The translations under genes were made by a program, and so were the position numbers. A model generated the notes under the pieces. That model had not been told where the DNA came from. It made no database searches and was given only the letters and a program-made list of their open reading frames with translations. A stretch of DNA of 64,000 nt from Vicinamibacterales bacterium (GTDB lineage Bacteria; Acidobacteriota; Vicinamibacteria; Vicinamibacterales; UBA2999), in NCBI GenBank assembly GCA_030680175.1, contig JAUXWO010000036.1, positions 85,374 to 149,373 on the forward strand, in the 5' to 3' direction. Shown here one piece after another: positions 16,968 through 25,525 of the stretch (within the stretch, counting starts at the first letter, position 1; each line of letters opens with the position of its first letter).

Positions 16968-17441
16968 TCACCGGCCGTCGCGGGTCTCAATGGCCTCGGT
17001 CACGGCCCCGAGCACGGATAGCGTCTGTGTGAGCGCCGCCTCGCCGACACGCTGGTGCAGCCGCCCGTCCACGTGTGCGAGCTGCTGACGAACGGCGGCC
17101 ATCAACCGTTCTCCGGCCGCCGTAAACAGAATCTGCTTCTGTTTGCCCGGACCAGCCACCTGTTCCAGATAACCCGCCAGGCACAGCTCCTTGACGGTCC
17201 TGGCGACCAGCTGCCGCGAGACGTTCAGCTGTCTGGCGATATCGGCACCGTAGTTCACGCCGCAGTCCAGTGCGCCGAGAAAGCTCAGCTTCGAAGGCGT
17301 GACGTCCGCGTACCCCGCGCGACGCAGCTCGTCCGCCACATGCGCCACGAGGCGCTCGTGGACAGCCGCCGACAGGAACACCAGTCGGAGCGACTGGCTG
17401 TCGGTCATCGGCGTGCCGCGTTGTGTAAACGTTGTTGACAT
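16968..17441 (-). CDS. MarR-family transcriptional regulator
   Basis: The 157-residue protein has the winged helix of MarR proteins: TPSKLSFLGALDCGVNYGADIARQL, then NVSRQLVARTVKELCLAGYLEQV and the wing GKQKQILFTAAGERLM, flanked by dimerisation helices. It is divergent from the membrane-SRPBCC gene at 17518; a 19-bp near-palindrome between them overlaps both promoters, so it should repress itself and that gene. The ligand is unknown. ATG 17441 is chosen because a TACAAT -10 lies about 20 bp upstream; ATG 17408 is also possible. Confidence 0.85.
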   Translation of the reverse strand: MSTTFTQRGTPMTDSQSLRLVFLSAAVHERLVAHVADELRRAGYADVTPSKLSFLGALDCGVNYGADIARQLNVSRQLVARTVKELCLAGYLEQVAGPGKQKQILFTAAGERLMAAVRQQLAHVDGRLHQRVGEAALTQTLSVLGAVTEAIETRDGR

Positions 17442-17464
17442 AGGGTCCACGCCGTCGCTATTGT
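17435..17464 (+). promoter_or_regulatory. sigma-70-type promoter for the gene at 17518
   Basis: TTGACA (17435-17440) with 18 bp to TATTGT (17459-17464) faces the gene at 17518. On the opposite strand TACAAT (17465-17460) is the -10 of the MarR gene. The two promoters are therefore back to back and overlap. Confidence 0.5.
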
Positions 17465-17483
17465 ATGTCTACTTAGTTGACAT
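17465..17483. promoter_or_regulatory. MarR operator (19-bp near-palindrome)
   Basis: ATGTCtACTTAGTtGACAT is symmetric except for one base pair in each arm and the centre. It overlaps the promoter region of the MarR gene and lies just downstream of the promoter facing 17518. Size and AT content fit MarR operators. Confidence 0.6.
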
Positions 17484-17517
17484 TGCTGAACCGATTGTCT
17501 CATCCGGCGGAGGCCCC

Positions 17518-18429
17518 ATGGATCATTCGCGTCCCCTCAGAAGCGCGCTCCTCGCAAACGCACTGTTCTCCACGGTTTCTGGTGTCCTCATGCTGGCGAG
17601 CCCGGCGCGAATCGGGGCAGTCCTCGGCGTCGACGCCCCGGTCGTGCTCCAGCTCACCGGCCTTGGTCTGCTCGTCTTCGCCGCCGATCTATTCCATCAG
17701 TCGACGCGGTCCAGAATGGCTACTTGGCGCACGCTGTATGCCAGCGCAGGAGACTTCCTCTGGGTGGCCGCGACCCTCGGAGGTCTCCTGCTCTTCCCCG
17801 ACGTGTTGTCATACACCGGCCTCCGGTTGGTGACCGTCGTGGCCGGCATCGTCCTGATCTTTGGCGTCTGGCAGCTCTGGGCGATCGATCGCGCCCACCG
17901 CCTCCCGTCGGGACTTCACCGCCACTGCGTGCAGGTCCGAGTCCCGGTCGCCGCCGACGCGATGTGGTCTGTCGTCGGCCGCATCGGCGACATCGGGCGC
18001 TACATGCCGTCGCTCCAGGTGTCGGAGATCCTCGAGGGCAAGGCGCCCGGCGTAGGCGCGGTCCGGCGGTGCGTGGATCAGCGCGGCAAGGCATGGTCGG
18101 AGGAGTGCGTGGCCTTCGACGCGGGCCGCAGTTTCGTCGTGCGGTTCCTCGCCGACGCTCCCGGCTTTCCCTTTCCCGCGCACACGATGACCGGCGGCTG
18201 GGAAGTGACGCCGGCCGGGCATGGCAGCGACGTCCAGGTGTGGTGGGAACTCGAACCGAAACCGCGGTGGCTGGCTCCGATCTTCCTGCCGCTCCTGGCG
18301 TTCCAGGCGGACCGCGACTTCACGGGGATCATCGCGCGCATGGCCGCGGAGGCGGCCGGCGCCGGCCACACGACCCCCACTGATCGCCGGACCGACGTGG
18401 TGGCCCGGCTGTTGCCTCGCGTCTGCTAA
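17518..18429 (+). CDS. four-helix membrane domain fused to SRPBCC domain
   Basis: The 303-residue protein has four membrane helices in residues 8-125 (LLANALFSTVSGVLMLASP, VVLQLTGLGLLVFAADLF and so on) and then a polyketide-cyclase/START-like SRPBCC domain (VQVRVPVAADAMWSVVGRIGDIGRYMPSL through the C-terminal helix FTGIIARMAAEA). SRPBCC domains bind hydrophobic ligands, and this one would face the cytoplasm or periplasm next to the membrane. A GGAGG Shine-Dalgarno precedes ATG 17518. It is divergent from the MarR gene, whose operator overlaps its promoter, so its hydrophobic ligand may be the MarR inducer (inference). Confidence 0.78.
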   Translation: MDHSRPLRSALLANALFSTVSGVLMLASPARIGAVLGVDAPVVLQLTGLGLLVFAADLFHQSTRSRMATWRTLYASAGDFLWVAATLGGLLLFPDVLSYTGLRLVTVVAGIVLIFGVWQLWAIDRAHRLPSGLHRHCVQVRVPVAADAMWSVVGRIGDIGRYMPSLQVSEILEGKAPGVGAVRRCVDQRGKAWSEECVAFDAGRSFVVRFLADAPGFPFPAHTMTGGWEVTPAGHGSDVQVWWELEPKPRWLAPIFLPLLAFQADRDFTGIIARMAAEAAGAGHTTPTDRRTDVVARLLPRVC

Positions 18430-18451
18430 TGCGTGCCTTGCCGGATCCGTT

Positions 18452-18477
18452 GTAACGCTGACACCGATGCCGGGACT
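18452..18477 (+). promoter_or_regulatory. ECF-type promoter GTAACG-N16-GACT
   Basis: GTAACG (18452-18457), 16 bp, GACT (18474-18477). It overlaps ATG 18467, an otherwise possible start of the next gene, and so favours the start at 18488, ten bases further on. Confidence 0.65.
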
Positions 18478-18487
18478 CAGCAGGACG

Positions 18488-18871
18488 ATGCACATCATGT
18501 CTGGTTTCATGCGGCACGTGCTCGCCATGCCGATGCCGTGGCCGGCTTGGGTCGCGCTGCTGTTCGTGGTGAACATGGCCGCCGTGGCGTTCCTGCCCCG
18601 CCTCGAGGCCTGGGTCGTGCTCGGCGGGCTCGGTCTCGGCGCCTTGCTCCAGGTGGCGATCTTCGCCCGGCTGGGGTTCGTGCGCCTGCTCGGGCTCGGT
18701 CATGTGCCTTGGGTCGCAATAGTGCCGTGGCTGTGGCTGCGCCTCGACCTGGCGGCCGAGCCGGCCCTCTCCCGCTGGATGGTCGCGGTCGTTGTGCTCT
18801 GCGGCGTCTCGCTGGCAATCGACACCGTGGACGTCATCCGCTATCTGCGCGGTGAGCGCCAGGGGGCGTGA
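18488..18871 (+). CDS. small membrane protein, four helices
   Basis: The 127-residue protein consists of four hydrophobic segments: WVALLFVVNMAAVAFL, AWVVLGGLGLGALLQVAIFA, VPWVAIVPWLWLRL and MVAVVVLCGVSLAIDTV, with a basic tail. No family name is recognised with certainty. The start is chosen at ATG 18488 because AGGA precedes it and the ECF-type promoter covers the earlier ATG. It is placed between the SRPBCC gene and a DUF302 gene, on the same strand but with its own promoter. Confidence 0.7.
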   Translation: MHIMSGFMRHVLAMPMPWPAWVALLFVVNMAAVAFLPRLEAWVVLGGLGLGALLQVAIFARLGFVRLLGLGHVPWVAIVPWLWLRLDLAAEPALSRWMVAVVVLCGVSLAIDTVDVIRYLRGERQGA

Positions 18872-18894
18872 CGAGGCCGCCACGGACGTGCCAT

Positions 18895-18923
18895 CATGAC
18901 TCGTCCCTCATTCGGGAGTCATG
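18895..18923. promoter_or_regulatory. inverted repeat covering the DUF302 Shine-Dalgarno
   Basis: CATGACTC (18895-18902) and GAGTCATG (18916-18923) are exact inverted repeats 13 bp apart. The right arm contains part of the GGGAG Shine-Dalgarno of the DUF302 gene, so the element is either an operator or an RNA hairpin that could hide the ribosome-binding site. Confidence 0.45.
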
Positions 18924-18926
18924 CCC

Positions 18927-19394
18927 ATGTGTCGCACACGAGTGCTCGCTGCCATCTTCACGCTGGTCGTTGTCGTCGCGGCGCACGCCGCTGACGGCCT
19001 CGTGTCGGTCAAGAGCGCCTATGACGCGAAGACGTCGATGGATCGGCTCGAATCGATCGTGACGGAGCGCGGCCTGACGGTCTTCGCGCGGATCGATCAC
19101 GCCGCGGGTGCCGCGACGACCGGCCGCACGCTGCGGCCGACTGAGCTGCTCATCTTCGGCAACCCGCAGGGCGGCACGCCCTTCATGGAGTGCGCGCAGA
19201 CGGTGGGCATCGACCTGCCACTGAAGGCGCTCGTCTGGGAGGATGCGGCCGGGCAGGCGTGGATCGGCTATACCGATCCGGCATACCTCGCCACCCGGCA
19301 TGGGGCCGCTGACTGCCCCGTCGTCGCGACCCTTCAGAAGGTGCTGTCGGGGCTGGTCGACGCCGCGGCCCGCGACGCCGACGACGGGCAGTAG
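18927..19394 (+). CDS. secreted DUF302 protein
   Basis: The 155-residue protein has a signal peptide (RVLAAIFTLVVVVAAHAADG) and the DUF302 core: SAYDAKTSMDRLESIVTERG, LTVFARIDHAAGA, LRPTELLIFGNPQGGTPFM and LPLKALVWEDAAGQAWIGY. DUF302 proteins are small single-domain proteins often found in stress or sulfur/metal contexts; their biochemical role is unknown. ATG 18927 is preferred because GGGAG stands eight bases upstream; ATG 18921 is too close to it. The ribosome-binding site lies in an inverted repeat. Confidence 0.88.
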   Translation: MCRTRVLAAIFTLVVVVAAHAADGLVSVKSAYDAKTSMDRLESIVTERGLTVFARIDHAAGAATTGRTLRPTELLIFGNPQGGTPFMECAQTVGIDLPLKALVWEDAAGQAWIGYTDPAYLATRHGAADCPVVATLQKVLSGLVDAAARDADDGQ

Positions 19395-19538
19395 CCCTGC
19401 GGCTCGCCCTCAACTCCCTCCATCAGTTACGGTCAGGGGTCCGCCAATCCCATGGCACACGTGCCCTGACTGCCCCGTGACAGAACGCGGCGACGAGCAG
19501 TCCCACCGTCCGGCACCTCCCCCGTATGGAGGGCGCTT

Positions 19539-19564
19539 GTAACGTTCCGGGCGTGGCGGTGACT
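19539..19564 (+). promoter_or_regulatory. ECF-type promoter GTAACG-N16-GACT
   Basis: GTAACG (19539-19544), 16 bp, GACT (19561-19564), then 23 bp to the ATG at 19588. It would start the operon that runs through the radical SAM and pst genes. Confidence 0.65.
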
Positions 19565-19587
19565 GCTCCATCACGGACACACCGGAC

Positions 19588-20358
19588 ATGAACGAGGCAC
19601 TGGAGGGACACCAAGCGACATCGACGGACCGCGGTACCGCTTTGCTGGTCTTCGCGCGGAGTTCGCTGATCGACGCGCGCCGAAAGTGGCCGGGCGCGGC
19701 CGTTGCCGGCGTGTCCGCCACCTCAGTGCTGCTCGCCCACACGCTTGCCGTGGCGAGGGACGCTGGGCAGGAAGTCGTGCTGGTGACCGATCGCGAGACG
19801 ACGGCCCTCGCTCCGCCCGGCGTGCGCACCGTCCCACAGCGCGGGTCGGGCTTCGGCGCTCGCTTCCGCAATGCCGTTGCCGATGCGTTCGCCGCCGGCT
19901 TCGCCCGTGTCGTCGTCATCGGCGCGGACGTGCCCGGTCTGACCGCGGGTGTCCTCCGCGAGGCGGTGGCGCGCCTCGAGTCGGGGGACGATCGCCGCGT
20001 CGTCATCGGCCCCTCCCGGGACGGCGGCTACTACCTGATCGGCTTCAATCAGTTCGACGCGCGTGCCTTCGAAGGCATTCCATGGCATACGCGGGCTGTG
20101 CTGGCACGCACACGCCACGCGCTCTCCGGCAGGCGCTTGTCCTATCTCGCCCCGCTGACCGACGCCGACGATGCCGGATCTCTGCGGCGTGCGCTCGCGG
20201 AAGTGGGCGACTCGGTGCGCGGTCTTGGCCGCGCGCTCGGCCGGGTGCTCGCCGCACTCGTGAACCCACAAGTCCGAGACGCCACCCGCGCCGCTGCGCC
20301 CCGCTGGACGACCGCACTGGTGCCCGTGCGCCGCGGTCCGCCCCCCGCCTTCGCCTGA
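19588..20358 (+). CDS. DUF2064 / TIGR04282-type glycosyltransferase
   Basis: The 256-residue protein has a GT-A-like fold: LLVFARSSL at the N-terminus, VVLVTDRET, GSGFGARFRNAVADAFAAGF, VVVIGADVPGLTAGVLREAV (the DxP motif) and RDGGYYLIGF. TIGR04282 proteins are linked to radical SAM genes and to arsenosugar-type gene sets. The usual early PGxxKTRL motif is altered to SSLIDARRKWPGA, so nucleotide binding may differ. In this operon it is followed by a radical SAM-ArsM fusion, so a role in adding a sugar to an organoarsenical is the best guess; it is inference from context. Confidence 0.8.
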   Translation: MNEALEGHQATSTDRGTALLVFARSSLIDARRKWPGAAVAGVSATSVLLAHTLAVARDAGQEVVLVTDRETTALAPPGVRTVPQRGSGFGARFRNAVADAFAAGFARVVVIGADVPGLTAGVLREAVARLESGDDRRVVIGPSRDGGYYLIGFNQFDARAFEGIPWHTRAVLARTRHALSGRRLSYLAPLTDADDAGSLRRALAEVGDSVRGLGRALGRVLAALVNPQVRDATRAAAPRWTTALVPVRRGPPPAFA

Positions 20359-20468
20359 TCGCGCCTCCCTGTCAGTCACAGTTCGGGACGCCGGTGCGGC
20401 CGTGAAGCCGCGCGCGTTCCACAGCATGGCGCATGCCTCGGCGTGCGACCGGAAAGGGCAGCATTCTG

Positions 20469-22976
20469 ATGTCTCCTGTCGTCGACGAACGCACGGTCCT
20501 CCGCGCACCCGCCCACGTGGTCGAGCGCACCGCCGCGGGGTACGTGGCCCTCAATCCCGCGGCGCCGCACTGGATCGCCACCGACGAGCGCGGCCTGCGG
20601 ATCCTCTCCCGCCTGGATGGGCGCACGCCCCTCGGCGACGTGGTCACGGCGTATGCCGCCCAGGCCCGCCTCGACCCGACGCGCGCCTGGCTGCAGGTCG
20701 AGACGTTCGCCCGCGACGCGCTCCGGCACGGGTTCGTCTCGACCGACGGCGCGGTCCCGGTGCCCTACCTCGGCAGGTCCGCCTACCTGGGCACCGACCA
20801 GCTCGAAGAGCTGTGGATCCAGGTCAATGACTTCTGCAACCTCGCCTGCGCGCACTGCCTGGTGTCGTCGAGCCCGCATCGTGCACAGGGGCTCGAGACC
20901 GCGCGGCTCCTCGACGTGATCGATCAAGCGGTGGGGCTCGGCGTCGAGCGGCTGTTCATCACCGGCGGTGAACCCCTCGCGCGTCCCGACATCCTCGAGC
21001 TGCTCACGCACGCGGTCGACACGCACGGACGCGAAGTGGTCGTCATGACCAACGGCACGCTCTTCAAAGGCGCGCGGCTCGAGACGTTGACGGCGCTGGC
21101 CGCCGTGGCCCGCGTCCAGGGGCGGCTGCGCGTCCAGATCAGCCTCGACGGGTCGACGCCGGAGGTCAACGATCCGATCCGCGGCGCCGGCACCTTTGCT
21201 CGTATTGTCGACGGGATCCGGACGGCCGCGGAGGCCGGATTGCGCCCCACCGTGACGGCCACCATCCTCCGCCACAACATCGACGATCTCGGCGGCATCG
21301 TGCGCCTCGCGGCGTCGCTCGGCGTCAGCAATGTGCATCTGCTCTGGCCGCACCGGCGCGGCCGCGTCCTCGACGGCCCGTTCGCCGACGTCCCGCCGGC
21401 CGCCGCGATCCTGGCGGCCGTCCGTGCCGCGCGCGCCGTGGCCGAGGAGGCCGGCGTCTCGATCGACAACCTCGAGGAGTTCCGCCTGCGGCTCGACGGC
21501 ACGCCGGGCGTGAAGAACGATCTGGCCGGTGCCGGCTACAGCAGCCTGTGCGTGTACACCGATGGCGCCGTGTACCCCTCGGCCTCGATGGCCGGCGTTC
21601 CCGAACTCCGGTGCGGCGACCTCGCCGAGCAGTCGCTCGAGCGCATCTGGAAGGACAGCCCCATCTGCCAGGAACTGCGCGCGGCCACCGTCGAACAGAA
21701 GGCGCAGTGCCGTACTTGCTCCTTGAAGTTCGTGTGCGGCGGCGGCGACCTCGAACACGGCTACTGGGCCTCGACCGATGGCGTCGCGGGACGCAAGGGG
21801 CGCTTCACGGGACACGATCCCTACTGCGAGGTCTACAAGGGCCTGGCGTCAGACGCGTTCGCCGATCTCGCGCGCGAGGGACGGGAGAGCGTGCCGTCGG
21901 GCACCGGGTTCGATCGCCCGGTCGTGCTTCGCGCCATGGGCCAGCACGTCCTGCATGACGAGGCGGCCATCGTCCGGACGACGCACAGTGCGTGCGTGCT
22001 GTCGGAAGAGGTGATGGAGCGATCGCGGCTGAGCGTCCGCGCGTTCTACGGCCACGCGGCCGAGCAGCCGCAGGCCGAGCTCTGCTGCCCGGTGCGACCG
22101 GACCCCGACGACCTCGCGCACATTCCGCCGGAGGTGGTCGAGCGCTTCTACGGGTGCGGGAGCCCCGTGTCGGCCGCCGCGCTCCAGCCGGGCGAGACGA
22201 TGGTCGATCTCGGGTCGGGCGCGGGCATCGACGTCTTCATCGCGGCCCGCAAGGTCGGGCCCGAGGGACGCGCCATCGGCATCGACATGACCGACCAGAT
22301 GCTGGCGGTCGCGCGCGAGAGCCAGCCGAAGGTCGCGGCCGCGCTCGGGTTCGACGCCGTGGAGTTTCGCCGCGGCTTCCTCGAGCAGATTCCCGTCGAG
22401 GACGGCACGGCGGACGTCATCACGTCGAACTGCGTGATCAACCTGTCAGCCGACAAGCCCCGCGTGCTGCGCGAGATGTGGCGGGTGCTGAAGGACCACG
22501 GCCGCATGGTGGTGGCCGACATCGTTTCCGAGCGTGAGGTGCCGGCGCACATGCAGGCCAACTGGCAGCTCTGGGGCGAGTGCATCAGCGGCGCGATCAC
22601 CGAGGAGGGGTTCCTCGCGGAGCTGGAGCGCACGGGCTTCTACGGCGTCTCGGTGCTCAAGAAGTCCTTCTGGAAGGAGGTCGAGGGGCATCCGTTCTAC
22701 TCGGTGACCGTCCGCGGCTACAAGTTCGCCAAGAAGGCCGGCTGCGTCTACACCGGACAGCATGCGATCTACCTCGGACCGATGAAGGCCATCGTGGATG
22801 AGGAAGGCCACTTCTTCCCGCGCGGCATGCCCGTGGAGGTCTGCACCGACACGGCCGCCAAGCTGTCCCACGCGCCGTACGCGGGGGCGTTCGCGCTGGT
22901 CGACGGCCCTGGGCGGATGGCGGACTTCTCGGCGGACGAGTCCGGGATCTGCACGCCGGGGTCGGGGTGCTGCTGA
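20469..22976 (+). CDS. radical SAM-SPASM / ArsM-like methyltransferase fusion
   Basis: The 835-residue protein combines several domains. Residues about 1-100 resemble a PqqD-like peptide-binding or regulatory unit (APHWIATDERGLRILSRLDG). The radical SAM core has CNLACAHC (Cys123, 127, 130) and the ITGGEPL motif. A SPASM-like segment (about 361-460) contains CVYTDGAVYPS, RCGDL, QCRTCSLKFVCGGG and DPYCEVY. The methyltransferase (about 540-740) has MVDLGSGAGIDVFIAARKVG and [20 protein letters not shown], as in arsenite methyltransferases. The tail ends CTPGSGCC. I infer methylation plus adenosylation or related radical chemistry on arsenic in one polypeptide. ATG 20469 is chosen; ATG 20433 is possible. 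It overlaps pstS. Confidence 0.85.
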   Translation: MSPVVDERTVLRAPAHVVERTAAGYVALNPAAPHWIATDERGLRILSRLDGRTPLGDVVTAYAAQARLDPTRAWLQVETFARDALRHGFVSTDGAVPVPYLGRSAYLGTDQLEELWIQVNDFCNLACAHCLVSSSPHRAQGLETARLLDVIDQAVGLGVERLFITGGEPLARPDILELLTHAVDTHGREVVVMTNGTLFKGARLETLTALAAVARVQGRLRVQISLDGSTPEVNDPIRGAGTFARIVDGIRTAAEAGLRPTVTATILRHNIDDLGGIVRLAASLGVSNVHLLWPHRRGRVLDGPFADVPPAAAILAAVRAARAVAEEAGVSIDNLEEFRLRLDGTPGVKNDLAGAGYSSLCVYTDGAVYPSASMAGVPELRCGDLAEQSLERIWKDSPICQELRAATVEQKAQCRTCSLKFVCGGGDLEHGYWASTDGVAGRKGRFTGHDPYCEVYKGLASDAFADLAREGRESVPSGTGFDRPVVLRAMGQHVLHDEAAIVRTTHSACVLSEEVMERSRLSVRAFYGHAAEQPQAELCCPVRPDPDDLAHIPPEVVERFYGCGSPVSAAALQPGETMVDLGSGAGIDVFIAARKVGPEGRAIGIDMTDQMLAVARESQPKVAAALGFDAVEFRRGFLEQIPVEDGTADVITSNCVINLSADKPRVLREMWRVLKDHGRMVVADIVSEREVPAHMQANWQLWGECISGAITEEGFLAELERTGFYGVSVLKKSFWKEVEGHPFYSVTVRGYKFAKKAGCVYTGQHAIYLGPMKAIVDEEGHFFPRGMPVEVCTDTAAKLSHAPYAGAFALVDGPGRMADFSADESGICTPGSGCC

Positions 22977-23806
22977 CGCGCGGCGGGGTGGGGCTCGCCC
23001 GCGGGCTGATGCTTCTGGTCACGGGCCTGTCGCTGGCCGGTTGCGCGGGCGGCGGACGAACGACCGAGACGCGTCTCGTGATTACCGGCTCGAGCACCAT
23101 CGCTCCGCTCGCCGCCGAGATCGCACGGCGCTTCGAGGCCGGCCACCCCGGCATCCGGGTGGACGTCCAGTCGGGAGGCTCGGCCCAAGGCCTCGCCGAC
23201 GTGCGTCGCGGCACCGCGGACATCGGCATGGTCTCGCGCGCGCTGACACCCGCCGAGCACGACCTGCGCGGCGAGGCCATCGCGCTCGACGGCATCGCGC
23301 TCATCGTGCATCGGGACAACCCGGTGACGACGATCCGCTCGGCAGATGTGCGCGCGATGGCCACCGGTCAGGTCACGAACTGGCAGGCGCTCGGCGGCCG
23401 TCCCGGCGCCGTGTCGTTCGTCAGCAAAGCCGAAGGGCGATCCACGCTCGAGCTGTTCCTCGCGCACTTCGACCTGCCACGCGATCGACTGCGGCCACAG
23501 GTCGTGATCGGAGACAACCTGCACGCCGTGCGCACGGTGGCCGGCGACCCGCAGGCGATTGCATACGTCTCGATCGGCACGGCGCTCGTCGAGCGCGACC
23601 ACGGCGCCCCGATCGCGCTCCTGGCCCTGGACGATGTCGACCCGACGCTGGCCAACGTGCGCCAGGGCCGGTTTCCGATCGTGCGGCCGCTCACACTGGT
23701 GACGCGTCAGGCGCGGACGCTGCTGGCCGACGCCTTCCTGGCGTTTGCCACCTCACCGGCCGTCCGCGATCTGGTGGAGGCCCAGGCCTTTGTCCCGCTC
23801 GACTGA
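22967..23806 (+). CDS. pstS: PstS-type phosphate/arsenate-binding lipoprotein
   Basis: The 279-residue protein starts at GTG 22967 inside the end of the fusion gene and has a lipoprotein signal (LVTGLSLAGCAGGG). ITGSSTIAPLAAEIARRF and VDVQSGGSAQGLADVRRGTADIGMVSR give the oxyanion-binding loops of PstS-like periplasmic binding proteins. It should capture phosphate, or arsenate, for the permease encoded next. The coupling to an arsenic-methylating fusion protein suggests arsenate as a physiological ligand, but the sequence alone cannot tell the two anions apart. Confidence 0.88.
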   Translation: MLLTRGGVGLARGLMLLVTGLSLAGCAGGGRTTETRLVITGSSTIAPLAAEIARRFEAGHPGIRVDVQSGGSAQGLADVRRGTADIGMVSRALTPAEHDLRGEAIALDGIALIVHRDNPVTTIRSADVRAMATGQVTNWQALGGRPGAVSFVSKAEGRSTLELFLAHFDLPRDRLRPQVVIGDNLHAVRTVAGDPQAIAYVSIGTALVERDHGAPIALLALDDVDPTLANVRQGRFPIVRPLTLVTRQARTLLADAFLAFATSPAVRDLVEAQAFVPLD

Positions 23807-24662
23807 CCGCGCGCTCCTGGCCGGTGTCGGCGGTGCGGCGGCGGCGAGCGGCGCCATCGTCATGTTGATGGCGGTGTTTCTCGTCGTCGAGAGCCTGCCC
23901 GTGCTCAGTGCGGTAGGGGTGACGCGCCTGCTCAGCGACGGCGCGTGGTTCCCGGTGGCCGGTGCGATCGACGGGCGCTTCGGCCTCGGGCCGATGATCG
24001 CCGGCACTCTGGCCGTCGGGGCGGGCGCGCTCGTCGTCGCGGCGCCGCTCGGGCTGGGGTCGGGACTGCTCTGTGCGTTCTACGCCCCGGCACCGATCGG
24101 CGTGATCTATCGGCGTGTGCTCGAGCTGATGTCCGGCATCCCGTCGGTCGTCTACGGCTGGTGGGGGCTCGTCGTGCTTGCGCCGATGATCCGGCAGGTG
24201 CAGCCGCCGGGCCAGAGCCTGCTCACCGCAATGCTGATCCTGGCCCTCATGATCCTGCCCACCATTGCGTTGCTGGCGGAGATGGCGCTGCGACAGGTGC
24301 CGCGCAGTCATGTGGCGGGCGCGGCCGCGCTCGGGCTGTCGCGCTGGGCCACGATTCGCGGGGTGGTGCTGCCGGCCGCCCGCGGCGGCCTGGTGGCGGC
24401 ACTGCTGCTCGCCTTCGCACGCGCGGTCGGCGAGACCATGGCGGTCGTGATGGTCGCCGGCAACGTGGTGCAGGTGCCGGACACCGTGTTTGCGCCCGTC
24501 CGTACGCTCACGGCCAATATCGCGCTTGAACTCGGCTATGCGATGGACACGCACCGCGCGGCGCTCTTCGCCAGTGGCCTGTGCCTGATGGGGATCGCCG
24601 GCGTGCTGGTCGCCGTCGCGGCGCGCCTGCCGGGGCGCCGCGGTGCGGGAGGCCGCGCATGA
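23790..24662 (+). CDS. pstC: phosphate-type ABC permease PstC
   Basis: The 290-residue protein has about six membrane helices and the permease EAA-type loop AGAAALGLSRWATIRGVVLPAA. It also carries SGIPSVVYGWWGL and ARAVGETMAVVMVAGN, typical of PstC. No ATG is available: TTG 23790, 8-9 bases after a GGAGG, is chosen, overlapping the end of pstS by 17 bases. It forms a heterodimer with PstA and overlaps it by four bases. Confidence 0.88.
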   Translation: MSRSTDRALLAGVGGAAAASGAIVMLMAVFLVVESLPVLSAVGVTRLLSDGAWFPVAGAIDGRFGLGPMIAGTLAVGAGALVVAAPLGLGSGLLCAFYAPAPIGVIYRRVLELMSGIPSVVYGWWGLVVLAPMIRQVQPPGQSLLTAMLILALMILPTIALLAEMALRQVPRSHVAGAAALGLSRWATIRGVVLPAARGGLVAALLLAFARAVGETMAVVMVAGNVVQVPDTVFAPVRTLTANIALELGYAMDTHRAALFASGLCLMGIAGVLVAVAARLPGRRGAGGRA

Positions 24663-25525
24663 CCGGCACGATGCGCCTGCCCATCTCGGGCCGGGCCGAC
24701 CGGCTCGCGGCCGCCGCCGTCTGGACCACCTCGGCGCTGGTGGCCGCGGTGTTCGTGTGGATCGCCGCCGACGTCGCCACCCGCGGGCTGGCGCACCTGT
24801 CGTGGTCCTTCGTCGTCGACGCGCCGCGCGACGCGGGCCGGTCCGGCGGCATCTTTCCCATCCTCGTCTCCACCGCGCTGATTCTCGGCGTGTGCCTGGC
24901 CGTCGCCGTCCCCCTGGGCGTGGGCACGGCAGTGCTGCTGGCCGAGTACACGCGGCAGGCCGGCCCCTTCAGCCGCGTGGTGCGCGGCTCGCTCGAGGTG
25001 CTGGCCGGCATGCCCTCGATCGTCTTCGGCCTGTTCGGCAACGCCCTGTTCACCGTGGTCCTGGGCCTCGGCTTCTCCATCCTCTCCGGCGGCGTCACGC
25101 TGGCGTGCATGGTGCTGCCGATTCTGGTGCGCACCCTCGAGGAAGGCCTGCGCGCCGTCCCCGACGAGTACCGGCGGGCGGCGGCGGCCCTCGGCCTGTC
25201 CCAGGCCACGATCCTGTGGCGCCTCATTCTCCCTGCGGCCGCGCCGGCGCTCGTTGTCGGACTCGTCCTCGGCATCGGCCGGGCCCTGGCCGAAACCGCG
25301 GCGCTGCTCTTCACGAGCGGGTACGTCGATCGGCTGCCTGGGTCGCTCCTCGATTCCGGGCGCACCCTGTCGATCCACGTGTACGACCTGGCCATGAACG
25401 TCCCCGGCGGCGAGGCCGCCGCGGCCGCGTCCGCGCTCGTGCTGGTGGCGCTGCTGCTGGCCATCAACGTGGTGACGACATGGATCGGACACCGCTGGCT
25501 TCACGGAAGGCTCTTATCCGCATGA
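24659..25525 (+). CDS. pstA: phosphate-type ABC permease PstA
   Basis: The 288-residue protein is the second permease subunit: SGGIFPILVSTALILGVC, VPLGVGTAVLLAEYTRQAG, LAGMPSIVFGLFGNALF, and the EAA loop RRAAAALGLSQATILWRLIL are characteristic, as is GRALAETAALLFTSGY. ATG 24659 overlaps the pstC stop (ATGA). It forms the membrane pore with PstC and docks on PstB. Confidence 0.9.
   Translation: MTGTMRLPISGRADRLAAAAVWTTSALVAAVFVWIAADVATRGLAHLSWSFVVDAPRDAGRSGGIFPILVSTALILGVCLAVAVPLGVGTAVLLAEYTRQAGPFSRVVRGSLEVLAGMPSIVFGLFGNALFTVVLGLGFSILSGGVTLACMVLPILVRTLEEGLRAVPDEYRRAAAALGLSQATILWRLILPAAAPALVVGLVLGIGRALAETAALLFTSGYVDRLPGSLLDSGRTLSIHVYDLAMNVPGGEAAAAASALVLVALLLAINVVTTWIGHRWLHGRLLSA

Noticed and set aside
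18467..18487. ATG 18467 as start of the small membrane protein
   Set aside because: It is overlapped by the ECF-type promoter (18452-18477); ATG 18488 has a ribosome-binding-like AGGA and fits better.
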